Shown: piece after piece, positions 13,454 through 27,005 of the stretch | How the letters are laid out: the number at the start of each line of letters is the position of its first letter | How positions within the stretch are numbered: the first letter of the stretch is position 1 | Assembly: GCA_032207245.1 (NCBI GenBank) | Contig: CM063502.1 | Location: 111,703,199-111,767,198 of the forward strand | Reading direction: 5' to 3' | Source: Pardosa pseudoannulata | Taxonomy: Eukaryota > Arthropoda > Arachnida > Araneae > Lycosidae | Length of the DNA: 64,000 nucleotides | The notes under the pieces: generated by a model | What the model saw: only the letters and a program-made list of their open reading frames with translations | What the model was told of the DNA's origin: nothing | The model's database searches: none | Made by a program: the position numbers and the translations under genes

Positions 13454-13516
13454 GAACGCTACGGTCTGCGCTAATGCAACACAAGCTGCAATGAAACAGG
13501 GACCTACTTCTTGATA
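13454..13516 (-). mobile_element. SINE family 1, copy 3, tail half
   Basis: GAACGCTACGGTCT and GACCTACTTCTTGATAA match the tail and body of the family 1 SINE (compare 27020-27090). The tRNA-like half lies about 284 bp away at 13801-13875, so the element seems to be split by an insertion. Confidence 0.6.
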
Positions 13517-13800
13517 ATTTGTGACAAGTCATTTTTCCTGTAAGGCATCAGTGGTGCACGCTAGAGAATCTTCTAAAGTTTGGCCCTTCTTCGGAATGGG
13601 AGGGGCTGTGCAGCTGATTCCGGAAGTTTCTTCCACCTGCCGATCTCTCTTTGAAGAAGACATCGAGACCGATTTATGCTATAGGTTCTCTGGATGTTTA
13701 GGGAAATATTTAGTGCGCCTGCTGTCTCAAACTTGGAACCCCTGGATTTTAGCTTAGAGCATTGATTAGATCATTTCAGAACCCTAGAACCTTCTGTTCA
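13517..13800. other. 284-bp segment splitting a SINE
   Basis: This is more G+C-rich than its surroundings and contains a 78-codon open frame (13521-13757, plus strand) with no domain I recognise. It sits exactly between the two halves of a SINE copy, which points to an inserted element. No clear inverted ends, poly-A tail or target duplication were seen. Confidence 0.4.
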
Positions 13801-13875
13801 GAATTGATTCCGAATAACCTTGAACATTCTGAGAGCAGTGGTATTCAAACACATAATTCTAGTATCGAAAGTCAA
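13801..13875 (-). mobile_element. SINE family 1, copy 3, tRNA-like half
   Basis: GATTCCGAATAACCTTGAAC corresponds to GATTCCGAATGGCTACGAAC of the 27-kb copy. It is followed by a decayed B box complement (GTATTCAAACACA) and a CGAAAG block. It is more diverged than the other copies. Confidence 0.55.
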
Positions 13876-13884
13876 CACCTCATT

Positions 13885-14415
13885 TTTTCCCCTTCCTTTG
13901 CTATGTCACTTTTGGCTTAAGTTCCAGAGCCGCGAGAAAAGATTAACACTTTCTGCATGTCAATTTCTCTCTTTATCACAAATAAAATAATCTTTTTCAC
14001 GATATTTCATATTTCCCCTAATCAACTTTATTACAAAATACTTTTTAAGCTGATACATCCACTGAAACATTATAAAATATTCTTTCACTTTGGTATGTTT
14101 TTAAAGGAAGTATAAATTAAATATATTAAAATATTTTAAATATTACGAATTAGCAGGGATTTAAGATATGTGGGTGCTACTATGTGGCACATACCGGTTG
14201 GCAATTTTGGGAAGTACTTTTGGTGACACTAAAGTATATTAGTTAACTTATGCGAGATACAGAGTAAATCACGATATTCTACAAGTTAAGTACTAGGACC
14301 ATCATAATTTAATCAGAGCTATTTGTAATAAAATTATTTTTTTCAAAAGCCCTATCAGAATATCCTAATTAGTGAAGTTAAATAAATATCAAGTGTCAAT
14401 TGCGACATATAAAAA
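13885..14415. repeat. Repeat complex copy C (old, diverged)
   Basis: It follows the order of copies A and B with many differences: AGTTCCAGAGCCGCGAGAAA, TCTTTTTCACGATATTTCAT, TTTTGGGAAGTAC, then a 3' block resembling ATATTAATTTATGCAACATA. The greater divergence makes it an earlier duplicate. Confidence 0.75.
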
Positions 14416-15461
14416 GAAAAATTAAAGAGTTTAATTATTATTATCTTTACATTAATTGTTGTTATATACAGATTTTGGGAGCTTTTCTCTAAATAAAATA
14501 AATTTATTAAACGGAATTTTGTGATGTCTCAAATTTAAAACATTTGTCATAATCTAAAAACTTTCAAAAACTTACAGATATTTGGAGAGATTCAAAAAGT
14601 TTAATAGGATTTTTTATATATTCTACACATTTTACATAGGGCTAAATATATAGGACACCCTAAATTTAAGATTTCTTTTAGGTAATTTCTTATTCCATGA
14701 AAATCTCTTTCTTACAAGTTTCGTTTGGAAAAAATAAAAGTTAATGTTTTTCTGAAACTATAATTAATGTGTAATATTTTTGTCATAACATAATTGAGAA
14801 TCGGAGATCTTTATTCAAATGTCACGAGAAGAAAATGTTTCAGAAACAATGTTTGAGATTACACGAAACCTTTCATCATCTATGTTTTTGAGAGGTTTAT
14901 TCGTTATCTTGAAGTTTCTTAAAGTTTACGAGGCTTGCACTGCTACTAGCGTTATAACAACAACCGGCTAGAGCCATATCTTATAATAATGCCGTATAAT
15001 ACCTCAGAATTGATATTCTTTACCAATTGACTCAAAATCCGAATTCAATTATTTTGAAGAGATTTGTTTATCATAATACGATTGTTGTTAAGATTTATGA
15101 CATTTTATATTATACTAAAGTTAGTGTAAAATTAAATTATTCTATTCAGATGGCAACACATTTAAAAAGTTTCAATTATTCAATTTATCAAAACTTTTAA
15201 AATTAGAAATTAATATTTATTCGTTGTTACGGATCAAAATTTGAGAAGGAATAATATTTTGTAACATTAGAATAAATTTTACTGTACACCAAAGGTTTAA
15301 AGATATAAATTAGTTATTGTATTTATGATTCATAAATAACCATATTTAGATAATTTTGCTAAACTATATTTCTAGAAAGGTGTCACAAAATAGTCGTAAA
15401 GACTCAAAAAATAAAACTGCTTCAAATGGTTTCATTTTAAAAAAATTCCAAGTTTTTTTAA
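14416..15461. other. AT-rich spacer, no gene seen
   Basis: Nothing beyond AT-rich sequence with scattered A and T runs was noted. Confidence 0.5.
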
Positions 15462-15660
15462 AAGCGTAATGTTCCGAAAGTTGATGGCAAAATGCTGAGT
15501 TCGGCTAAAAAATAATCTTTATCTAGACAGAAAAGCGAGACTTAATTTCCGTCTTCTCATAAGTTATCCAGATTTTTTTTCACCACTTTCTTTCATGGAA
15601 GAAAGCAGTCTGGCGAGTTGCATATTTTCGGCACGTCAAAAGCGTGTGGCGACAATAGAA
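15462..15660. repeat. Repeat complex copy D (5' part only)
   Basis: GTAATGTTCC, GCTAAAAAATAATC and GCGAGACTTAATTTCCGTC match the 5' part of copy A (11556-11780). The similarity ends near the position where the 195-bp sub-units would begin. Confidence 0.7.
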
Positions 15661-17382
<1,722 letters not shown>

Positions 17383-17386
17383 TGTA

Positions 17387-17893
17387 CTGTAACGATCCGT
17401 TACATGACCCCAAAACGAACAAGGAGCCCAAAAGGTGACCTTTCGTCGTGGACTCACGATTAGCCTATAATAGAACCAGGTGGTCTAAACACCGTAATTG
17501 AAAACTGTGCGTCGCCGGCTCCAATACGTCTGGCCATTGTAACCTGTTGAATGGACCTTTACTGTGTACATAATTGAGTGCACCTTGCCGCCCATTAGCG
17601 GTTACAAAAAGGCCATTAAGCTGGTTAAGTTGATGAATCTGAGAATTGCTACATCTGGAAACAGGACAGCTGATCGGAGACTTGGGAGTGACCGCAAGAT
17701 TGCGTCACCCTGGCTCGGGAAGTTTCTCGAAGGATCGAGAAGTACAGGAGTGCTGAGTATAAAAGAAAAGGACCGGACTAGAACGGGGGCTTTTAGCTTT
17801 GTTTCTTCTCTCGAGGCTTCTACCTGCTAGAGCCTGGTCGATCGAGGACCGCTCGTATCTCCGTGTCTGGAGTTTGCTTTTTTTTAGAGACTG
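17387..17893 (+). mobile_element. Candidate solo LTR inserted in a TA array
   Basis: This is a 507-bp unique, G+C-richer segment between two TA arrays. It is flanked by TATGTA on both sides (17381-17386 and 17894-17899), consistent with a target-site duplication. It opens with a perfect 7-bp inverted repeat, TGTAACG ATC CGTTACA (17388-17404), and has a TATA box TATAAAA at 17758-17764 about 130 bp from the end, as expected for LTR promoters. No primer-binding site, tract or coding region adjoins, so it would be a solo LTR. The 3' end lacks a canonical CA, which leaves room for another element class. Confidence 0.45.
17758..17764 (+). promoter_or_regulatory. TATA box of the LTR-like element
   Basis: TATAAAA in a local G+C-rich context within the LTR-like segment. 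The position and surroundings fit a core promoter in an LTR. No transcript evidence is available here. Confidence 0.35.
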
Positions 17894-18018
<125 letters not shown>

Positions 18019-18021
18019 ATT

Positions 18022-18095
18022 CAGTGCCGTTGCTAGTGGATGTGCATCGTGGACGCACTCAGGAGGTAAGGTTTGTAATGACAGCCCCTAGAATA
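18022..18095. mobile_element. hAT-like terminal fragment
   Basis: The sequence starts CAGTGCCGTTGCTAGTGG and ends near GACAGCCCCTAGAA. CAGTGGCGTAGC-type starts and GCCCC blocks are common at termini of hAT-like and related MITEs. No matching inverted end was found nearby, so this is a tentative family assignment. Confidence 0.25.
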
Positions 18096-18430
18096 TATAG
18101 TACTAAAGGTGCTAATAGAATCTATTTTTAAAAAGGGAATTTTATTAAAAATATTTAGTTGGAAAATCTATTTTAAGTGGTTGGAAATAACCCTGGTCAT
18201 AAACGTTGGTTAGTGATTAATAAATACTTCTTATATTTTGATTTTAATGAGATTGTTCTGCAGTGTATTAAGTTATTATAAAAGGATTTTTTGTTTGAAT
18301 AATTTTCAGACAACATATTTATAATAAGAAGTAAAATTAAATCTACGATGAATAATTTGGATACCAAATTGTACTGTCTCCCTTACATTTAGATATAATT
18401 ATCCTAAAAAATTATCCGAATAAATTATCC
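18096..18430. other. AT-rich spacer, no gene seen
   Basis: No repeat, RNA or coding signal was found. Confidence 0.5.
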
Positions 18431-18735
18431 GAACATCCAGTGAAATAATTCCAGTATAGCACAAATAAATGTTTTAAATTATAAAGTAATAAAAACTAAG
18501 TATATTGTTGAAAAGTATGCATTGATTAATACATTTTTACGTTGATCACTGTCTTTCAAAACATATTGGAATTAATCTTAGTACATGAATATTTATTATT
18601 AGTAAAATGAATATTTCATGGGTATAAGAAAGTTCTGAAGTAGTTAAAAAGGGTGAAGCTAAGGGTGAAGCTTTTATAATGGTTTTTAATGTACGAAATT
18701 AATTTTTAAAAGATGGTGGATCGAACAGAAATGAT
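18431..18735. repeat. Direct repeat, upstream copy
   Basis: Matches 20468-20747 in the same orientation: AACATCCAGTGAAATA, CTTTCAAAACATATTGGAAT, AATATTTCATGGGTATAA and GTGGATCGAAC. The block GTACTGGTCAAAAGTAAAAT follows this copy (18906) but precedes the downstream copy (20440), as in an A-B...B-A type permutation of a tandem array. Confidence 0.85.
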
Positions 18736-20420
18736 ATAAAAATTTAGAACTGTCACATATTGTTCGTGAATTATCATTCTTATTTGCCAGTAAAAAGAAT
18801 ACAGCTTATCGGTACATGGACTAACTTCTAAATCTGGTAGGTATGAGTAATGAAAGAAAGAATACTTTAATATTACTCTTTTCAACTTCTTCTTCAAGTG
18901 GCTTGTACTGGTCAAAAGTAAAATTGGCCAAAAAATGCCTTAATAATACCTTGGCCAAATAATACCTTACCTACACGTGGCTATGATGTAAACTTCATAA
19001 TTTTTCTAAAAGATGACTAAATACAGGATTTAAAAAAAGTTTTTATGTTAAAATTTAGCTTCTTTTTCATACCTTTATTATTAATCCACTCGAAATAACA
19101 CATTTTCTAAAGTGTGTAATTTTAAGAGAATAAGGATAAATTTCCAGGTTTACAGAAAATTTTAATAACGCTATTAAAATGGCAAATTATAAAAAACTGG
19201 TTCGGCAATTTCTTTAGAAATAAAACTATAGCTCTAGACTCAAGCCTGCAGTAGCGTAATTATTCGCCTACGTAACGCCTACACATTAGGAGAGAATAAA
19301 TCATTATTGCAGAAAATATCTAAGCGAAAGGCCTTTAATATATTTAAAGGATTCTAATTCATTAATAATGCATCATTTTAAACACGCAATACTTGCATTC
19401 TAATACAATTAACACTAGCAAAACATTCTATTCAAATATTCCACACTCCAAGGAGGTTTTTAACTCAATAATTTAAATTATACGTACGAATAAATTAAGA
19501 CGAACACAGAGAATCTCTTTTGAAACTAATTGGGGCTGCATCTAAGACTTTATTTAAAATTAAATGATACATTCTGCTATTTCAAAGAGAATAATGCTGT
19601 GCACATGTACGGAAATAAAGGACTTAAGATTAAAATATTTTAAAATAATTGATGCCACTAAGTATCAGACAATATCGAGTGACAAATTTTAAAGAAAATT
19701 TAGTTTGGAAATACCTCTCGTTATTTTAAGGTAACGGACTGGGTTCGAGTATCAAATTTAAAAGCCATGTTTTACATAATTTTATAACTTAATTATTTCT
19801 TAAGTGTTTGCACATATAAGAACATGAAAATGAAAACTTTTGTATAAATATACACTTTTTTTTTACAAAATGTCTATAGCAGCCACTTTAAAATATTTAG
19901 ATTTATAAGTTGGAACTAAACTGAAATAATTAGTAAAATTATATTTTAAAAATAAAAGCTGGATTTTACCATTTCTTACTAATAATATTCATTTAAAATA
20001 TAAATTCCAGTTTTTCAAATACAAATTCCGATTTGATGATCAAAAATAAAAATTGTCATAACTTCTAGTTTAAAAGATTGTGAAGGCAAAAGAAAAATTG
20101 CAAAGGAAAGCAAATATTAGGATTTTTCAAACAAATCAGCAAAGGAAATTTCGAATTTTTCGCAAAACAAATCATTTAAAGTCAGTCGAATAACTTAAAA
20201 TTTTAAAATTGCTGTTTAGAATATAATAATCCTACTAACAGAGCTAAAGTATAATAAATGTGAGTGTTTTAAAATTTCCCATTAAGATATATCCCTCCTT
20301 AAATGCTTACAGTCTAATTGTAGCCTAAACTGTATTTAGGGCAATCCATACCATGGTGAAAGGAATTTCTGGTATTTCAACTTTAACTTTTCTGTAAAAA
20401 TCCGTTATTTTCGTTTTTTC
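18736..20420. other. AT-rich spacer between two direct repeats
   Basis: No gene is seen. A B-box-like GGGTTCGAGTAT at about 19741 has no convincing tRNA fold around it. Confidence 0.45.
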
Positions 20421-20747
20421 AAGTTCTTCAAGTTGATTGTACTGGTCAAAAGTAAAATTCCCTCCTAACATCCATTGAAATAGCTCGAGTATAGCAAAAA
20501 TAAATGTTTCAAATTATAAAGTGATAAAAACTAACCATATTGTTGAAAAGTATACATCGAGTAATGCATTTTTAAGTGGATCAATGTCTTTCAAAACATA
20601 TTGGAATTAATCTTAGTACTTTATATAATGAATATTTCATGGGTATAAAAATGTTCTGTTAATAAGTAGCTAAAAATGGTGAAGCTTTTATAATGTTTTT
20701 TAATGCATGAAATTATTTTATGAAAGACAGTGGATCGAACGCACATT
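20421..20747. repeat. Direct repeat, downstream copy
   Basis: Second copy of the 18431-18735 repeat, preceded by TTGTACTGGTCAAAAGTAAA. It lies about 2.04 kb from the first copy. An element between them cannot be delimited by sight. Confidence 0.85.
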
Positions 20748-20984
20748 TCTAGATTACAGATTTGTTTTTGTTCTGATTAAGGAAACACGCTGAGTACATA
20801 GAAATTATTTGACTAATCTAATCTCATATCAACATTTACTATTTATGTAAATATGTTAAATAAAACAACATTATACAAATTTATTTAAACGTTGAATGAT
20901 ACGATATATTCGAAGGACAGAATATCCTAAATCTTTATAAAGAATCAAAATATCCAAGTCCTAATTTGGTTTCATATAAACCAT

Positions 20985-21140
20985 TATAGTCTGCTATTTT
21001 TCTACCCGGACATACTTGTTAAAATACATTTCCACTGGTTTCGAAAAATCGGGCCAGTAAGGAGATTCGAACTAACTTGGGTTGCACGAGAAGTAATGTG
21101 CTACCTGTTCATTTACTGTTCCCCGCCAGGTAGTATTAAT
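20985..21140 (-). mobile_element. tRNA-derived SINE, family 2
   Basis: On the minus strand it reads GGTAGCACATTACTTCTCGT (D arm into anticodon arm), then AGTTCGAATCTCC, a good B box and T arm. About 80 bp of non-tRNA body follow (GCCCGATTTTTCGAAACC, ATGTCCGGGTAGAAAAATAG). The body differs from family 1, so this is a separate family. Ends are approximate and no target duplication was found. Confidence 0.6.
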
Positions 21141-21302
21141 TCAGTTTTGCGGTCTATTCCTATGACCTAAAACCTATCTAAAACCAATGTATCTAAAAAT
21201 ACCTTATCCAACCTACTCAAGTTTTGACGTATACGAGTGCTTTGTTCAATGTTGATATAATGTTAAAAACCACAGACTACAAAATAGGAAAACATTTTCG
21301 TT

Positions 21303-21975
21303 AAAAAATGTGTTGGCAGCATTATTAGAAACAAAAATATATAGTTTTAAAAACAAGATTATAAACTGGCATTTAAATGTATGTTACACATAGGACACCT
21401 CAAATATGTTCTCTGATATAATAGAAAAATAGCATTAACTTATTATTATATTTAAAGAAAAATAAATGAATCAATCAAAACAAGACAGTTTTTTTCTTAA
21501 TTAAATTAAACAGCTTCTAACGAGTTATAACGTAATATATCTAGTTTTATTTTTGCTTTCTTAATGCAAAACTTATGTAAAAAATATTTTAAAAACCTTT
21601 ATATTAAAATAAAAGCTACACAATCGATAAGTCAAAAAATGTGCTGGCAGCGTTATTAGAAAAAAAAAAGCTATATAGTTTTAAAAATAAAATTATAAAT
21701 TGACATTTAAATGTATGTTATACATAGGAAATCTCAAATATGTTCTCTTATATAATAGAAAAATTGCATTAAGGAAGTAAAATAATGACTTCTAATTATA
21801 TTTAAATAAAAATAAATGAATCAATCAAAACAAGACAGTTTTATGCTTAATTAAATTACAGAGCTTCTAATGAATGATGGCCTAATATATCTAGTTTTAT
21901 TTTTGCTTTCTTAATGCAAAACTTATGTAAAAAATATTTTAAAAACCTTTATATTAAAATAAAAGCTACACAATA
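21303..21975. repeat. Two-unit tandem repeat, 331-bp unit
   Basis: Units start AAAAAATGTG at 21303 and 21634. They are nearly identical over CAATCAAAACAAGACAGTTT and TTGCTTTCTTAATGCAAAAC, so the duplication looks young. The second unit ends at GCTACACAAT, where the array stops. Confidence 0.93.
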
Positions 21976-24900
21976 AGACACTCGCAGCATGGAAATTTAT
22001 GGCATGCAACCAAAAAATGAGAATACTAAAGAGTTGAAATAAGAATATATCTCAAATGATATTAAAAGAGATGCACCAAGCACTTTTTAAGCATTCACAC
22101 ATTTAGCTTTCACACATTAAAACGAATATACAAATTTAGTTAAATCTATGCAATGCAAACTTTTTAACCTGTTTCATTTGAGGATATTGCACAAATATCA
22201 CAAGGAAAATATAAGAATAACTTTTTGATGAAAGTTTCAAATCTCCACTTGAAAATATATCACCGACATTTAAAACCAGGTCTTCCAATAAAGACCTTGT
22301 CATCACACAAAAAGAAATCAATGAATCGGATTGCAACAAAGTGTCAACAATTGGGCGAATGCTTTGCCCAGCATCCGGTACCTCTAAATCACACAGACAA
22401 CCAAAAGGAAACAATCTACAGAAAATTAGGAAAACACGCTCACTAAAAACACAAACAAACAAACAAAAAAAAACAACGAACAACTTCGCTAGTCTTCCGG
22501 TACGGGAAAAGTATCGAAACAAAAACTCTAAACGATAGAATAGAAAACGCTGCATAGCTAGTAGGGAGAACAATTATTCTGTTGTAATGGGTAAAATTAA
22601 ACATTTTGTTGAAAAATTAGGGGGCAAAAAAGTGCTTTGCAAGTAAGAAAAGCACCTGAAAAGTTTTAAAATAAAGAACAAAGAACGATTTTCCTTCAGA
22701 TCATGCATAACGATATTAAAGTAAGGAAAATAACAATGAAGACATTATCTTTCCTTTAAAATTATGATGCACATCATAAAGTACGTAAGGTCATTTTTTA
22801 CCATTTTTCTTCCAGAGAATTAATTATTACTTTTACACATGCTTCAAAATATTAAAATTACATTGTTTAGATTTATTATAATTTATCTTCATTAAAATGG
22901 AGAAACTTGTTTATCGAATTTCCAAGAAGTAATTGTAAATTGACAAGGAAGACATCTCAGCGGAATTTTAGTATACGAGAATGATTGTTATGTAAAACAG
23001 CTGGCGTCACCTGGGATTTCAAGAAAGGTGTGATCAAGTTCAGCATAAAATAGGAATTAATCACTTAAATAACGGAATAATCTTATAAGGCTGAAATTTC
23101 CGAATACTCAATTTTCACCTTTGAGAGAATCAGAAAATGTTGGATGAAAACCCTTGTATAAAACCTTAATATAAGAGTATTTGGAGATTTCTGTAATATA
23201 TGATAGGAAGATCATATTCTTCTCCTTTAATGAAATTCAGTCTGTTGTGTTATGCAAATGTAATCATAGCTTGAGTATCAAATGGTATATCAAAAGGCGT
23301 ATTTCAATCAAAAGTGTTAAATTGTCTTTGCATAGCATTTAATGCTGCTGTACAATTTTAAAAGAGGCATATAAATTTTAAACGTGGGTAATTCTGAAAT
23401 AACTTCGATCAACTGCAGTGATAAATATCTATGAGACAAAATATAGTACTTTAAACTACTGCTAATAAAAGAATGCTATTCATACTTTTCACTCTGCTAT
23501 TTACTGCAAAACATTCAATGATAGTCCCAACAAATGAAATTGATGGAAAAACCATTGTCACTTCTGAAAAATAAAGATAGTAACACAATTTGTAACTACG
23601 ATTTATACCAGCTCATATGAGAAAATATGCAGGTTTTATTATTTGTACGTAACGTGTCTTCTAACTAGGGGTACTTTCGTATGGGTATTTAGTGATTTTT
23701 TTAATTAAACAGTAGTATTACAGTTGTAAATAATCCAAAAATACAACCCTATTATGTCAATTTTTGACTAACATTATTATAAACTAAAGAACACCAAAAT
23801 GAGACACCGCTGGCATCAGGAGCTCCTATTTGTAGAATCAGTTTCTACTATGAATAAGGATGTCTGCAAAGCAATGTATAATGTTAAGCCAGAGTATCTG
23901 GTTTGTTCACTCTTTGGGTAGCAAAATGTTGACTGCAACGTTGGAATGAATTTGAAATTACTAGCATTGTGATTGTATAGAAAATTGAATAGTTTTCTTT
24001 TTCCTAACCAATATTTTCTAAAATTATTTAAAATTTGTTTTTTTTTAAATTAAAGCTAAGAATCTAAAACTTTCCAACAAAGTATTATACTGTACACGTG
24101 TTTCAATTTTGATTTGAACGCAATAATTCGTCGAAACGCAATAATTCGATTCGGATTTAGAATATATATTGTTTCTGATCAGTGACTGCTTTAGTTTACT
24201 CCCAAACAATTTTTTAAAATATTTTTTGTTAAAAGGACTCATTATTAAATAAATTACAAACAGTTGCAGTATCACTCATGCACAACATAGCGAGAAAAAA
24301 AAGTAGAAAGTAGCCAATAAGTTTTAATGAGCAATAAATATTATTTTTTGAAAAAGAACACTTATAAGTTCACAAATTACATTGCTTAAAAGGCTATTTA
24401 TTACCAAAGCTAATAATGGTTTTTTTTGCGATAGCTTCTACGCCTCCGGACGAAAATGATTGACTTAGTTTTTCAGCTCTTGTTGAAAAGAACCCTGCCT
24501 GCAGACGGAATATTTAATCTTTCTAGCATGCTATAAGCGCAGCCAACCATTCTGCAGAAAATTATCATACCGCAGTGGAGATTGATGAATAGCAGAGCTC
24601 CTCTGCAGTATGAGCACTATTTTTTTCTCTTAAAGAATTTGAACAGCGTTGAAAAGTTACACGTGAGATGAAATATCGCCCCCCTAGTTTTCACACGGAG
24701 AAATATATTTTCAGTCAGATACGGTTTTTTTTTACTTTTTTACTTCCAGATAGGGAAGGAGTAGAACGGATTGAAGTTTAATGCCAGTCAGGGATCTACG
24801 TTAATGTATAAGAGGAGTTAAGCTCTCAGAATGACATCAAAAATAAGAAGTTGCACGAGCTTGCTTAAAAAAAGTAATGGAGTGGTTTGTGTGAATAATG

Positions 24901-25511
24901 AAGTAAGAATAGAAGCAACGTAGAGAAAGAAGGAAAAACGGAAGTCTGTAAAACTGTGCTACTGAAGAGAAAAATTATAAAATTGGTCAGGAAATTTTGT
25001 ACATAAGTTAAATAAACGATTGACGAAAAGTTATTGTATTTGTTATCCATGTTTGCTTTCACAGCGGTAATAGAAAACTGGAATTTCACTATTTTTCTGA
25101 TAGTCACGTATTTACTTTTAAAATACTAAAAATGAATAATCGTATTTTGTAAAGTAGGCAAGGCATTTTGTTTTACCATCAAGTAATTACAAATATTACA
25201 CTAAACTTTCATGTATTGTAAATAACTAAATATGATATTAATTTTAGAAGCAAATGAAATGTAAATTAAATGTTAATTTGTTACTTTCTAAACGTACTTT
25301 CATTAGTGTGCAAATCCTAAATTAGCCTTGTGCACTAATAAAAAGACATGGTAAAAAGTAATTTCATTTTTATCGTTGAGTATGTGACGATATTTTTAAA
25401 ACTATTACAAGTAATTAAATGTAAAAATATAAAAGACTGGAAACAATAAATTCGTTTTTGACAATTTAATGAAAATAATAAGTGAAAACACAGTTTAAAG
25501 TATTATTGTTT
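21976..25511. other. AT-rich spacer, no gene seen
   Basis: A frame of 145 codons at 22136-22573 (minus) overlaps two shorter plus frames, is Phe/Leu-rich and carries no domain, so it looks like chance. A CAAA-rich tract lies at 22446-22476. The 24430-24830 stretch is more balanced in composition than its flanks but matches nothing I recognise. Confidence 0.45.
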
Positions 25512-25515
25512 TTAA

Positions 25516-25985
25516 CACATGGTATGTGTCCCACATACTAGTACGTTTTCTGACGATTGATACTTGAGCACCAGTCACGTACTAGTACGAGTTAGTGTAA
25601 CAACATGGTTTGTTTGTGGGTACAAAAATAACGGTATATACAGGAATGCGAAGACAAATGTTCTTGTCTACTACATAGATTATGAAATGTAAAAATGTTT
25701 ATATAACATAATTCGAAAAAATTAAAACTATATACTACTATTTCTATTTGATTTTTCATATTTACGATACTATTATAAATTTATTCACTACAAAATTTAT
25801 TTTGTGTTTGGAAACATTTTATGGTTGTTATTTATATAGCTATACTTATATATTTGTTTATATATTTCAATATAAAATACAAAAAGTTATTCGATCTATT
25901 AAGATTTAGCTTAATAACTAAATTTACGTGCAAAACTTCCGCTTCAGGTACAATTCCGCTGAGAAATGTATCCGCAGACAATGTG
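25516..25985. mobile_element. Candidate piggyBac-like MITE
   Basis: TTAA (25512-25515) is followed by CACATGGTATGTG. On the other side, CGCAGACAATGTG is followed by TTAA (25986-25989). The termini are inverted with 10 of 13 matches (CACATnGTnTGnG). TTAA target duplication and CACA-type inverted ends fit piggyBac superfamily non-autonomous elements. The internal motif ACTAGTACG occurs twice near the left end (25548, 25583). There is no transposase domain. Confidence 0.4.
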
Positions 25986-25989
25986 TTAA

Positions 25990-27005
25990 AAAAAGTATGT
26001 AAGTTTTAAATGAAATAACTTTAGAATGTATGAGATGAAAGAAAATATAAATGAACAAGATTTTTTAAATGACTTTACTACATCTTCTGTTGAAGATTAT
26101 TCTTTTAAACTAAAAATTAAAGAAGGTACTATAAAAAGTAAAAATAGACAATACTCATTTAAGACTTCGAAGAAAACCTCAAAGCGCCACACTATCATTA
26201 ATCTTCTGTTTATACAAAAGGAGGAAATTTATCAGGAACACTTGAATACTTTGACAACTATAAAGTAATTTAAACGCAACTTTTTCTACTTCTTTTACAA
26301 TTTTTCGTTATGCTAAGATGATTTTTTTATGATTTATTTCCCGTTACTTTTAGACAAAACTGAAGAAAATCATAAGAGCACAGTTTGTAAAAAAAAATTT
26401 CAAAATTAATGTTTGCTATATTTCTTAATAACGGGAAACTGAATTGGAATTAAAAAAAGTACTTTATAGGATTATGATATTTCTTTAATACTTAACACTG
26501 TATATCACACATAACGTTTTGTTTTGTCACTAAAACTTTTATTCTGGAATTTAAAAAAACTTTAGCACATTTTTTGGCAATATAATGAGTTTGGTAAAAG
26601 TAAAAATTTAAATAAAAAATGTAATAGATCGAAATATTTTTTTTAAATCTATATTTTAAGTGTATAATTTTCGATATTTCGATTATCTAGAAATTATGTT
26701 ATGTTCGTATTAAATTAAAACAAATTATGTTTCATTAAAATTTTATTTATGCAATAAAACTGTTTGTAATTGTCATTAGCAACATTTATAAATTTTTTAT
26801 AGAAACTGTGTCTGTATATAGGATATTGTGTAGTTCAAGATTTCGTCGACAAACATTTACATAATTTTTAAAAGCATTATTTGTTAATAATTATGAAGCA
26901 AATCCAACAGAAAAGTTTTGTTTGGGTTTTATAGAACGTTTAATATCTAGTAAAAAACATATTTAACGAAGACAGCCAATTTCTAAATAAAATTAATTTA
27001 CTAAT
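25990..27005. other. AT-rich spacer, one unassigned 80-codon frame
   Basis: The frame 26026-26268 (plus) is Lys/Thr-rich and acidic near its start, without a known motif. It begins just after the TTAA element, so a coding remnant of a transposon is possible, but I cannot support a function. Confidence 0.35.

Noticed and set aside
22136..22573. 145-codon minus-strand frame
   Set aside because: It is rich in Phe and Leu, has no domain, overlaps open frames on the other strand and lies in a poly-A/CAAA-rich stretch. No splice or promoter context.
26026..26268. 80-codon plus-strand frame
   Set aside because: Lys/Thr-rich with no motif. It could be a decayed transposon fragment, but the sequence offers no support for a gene.
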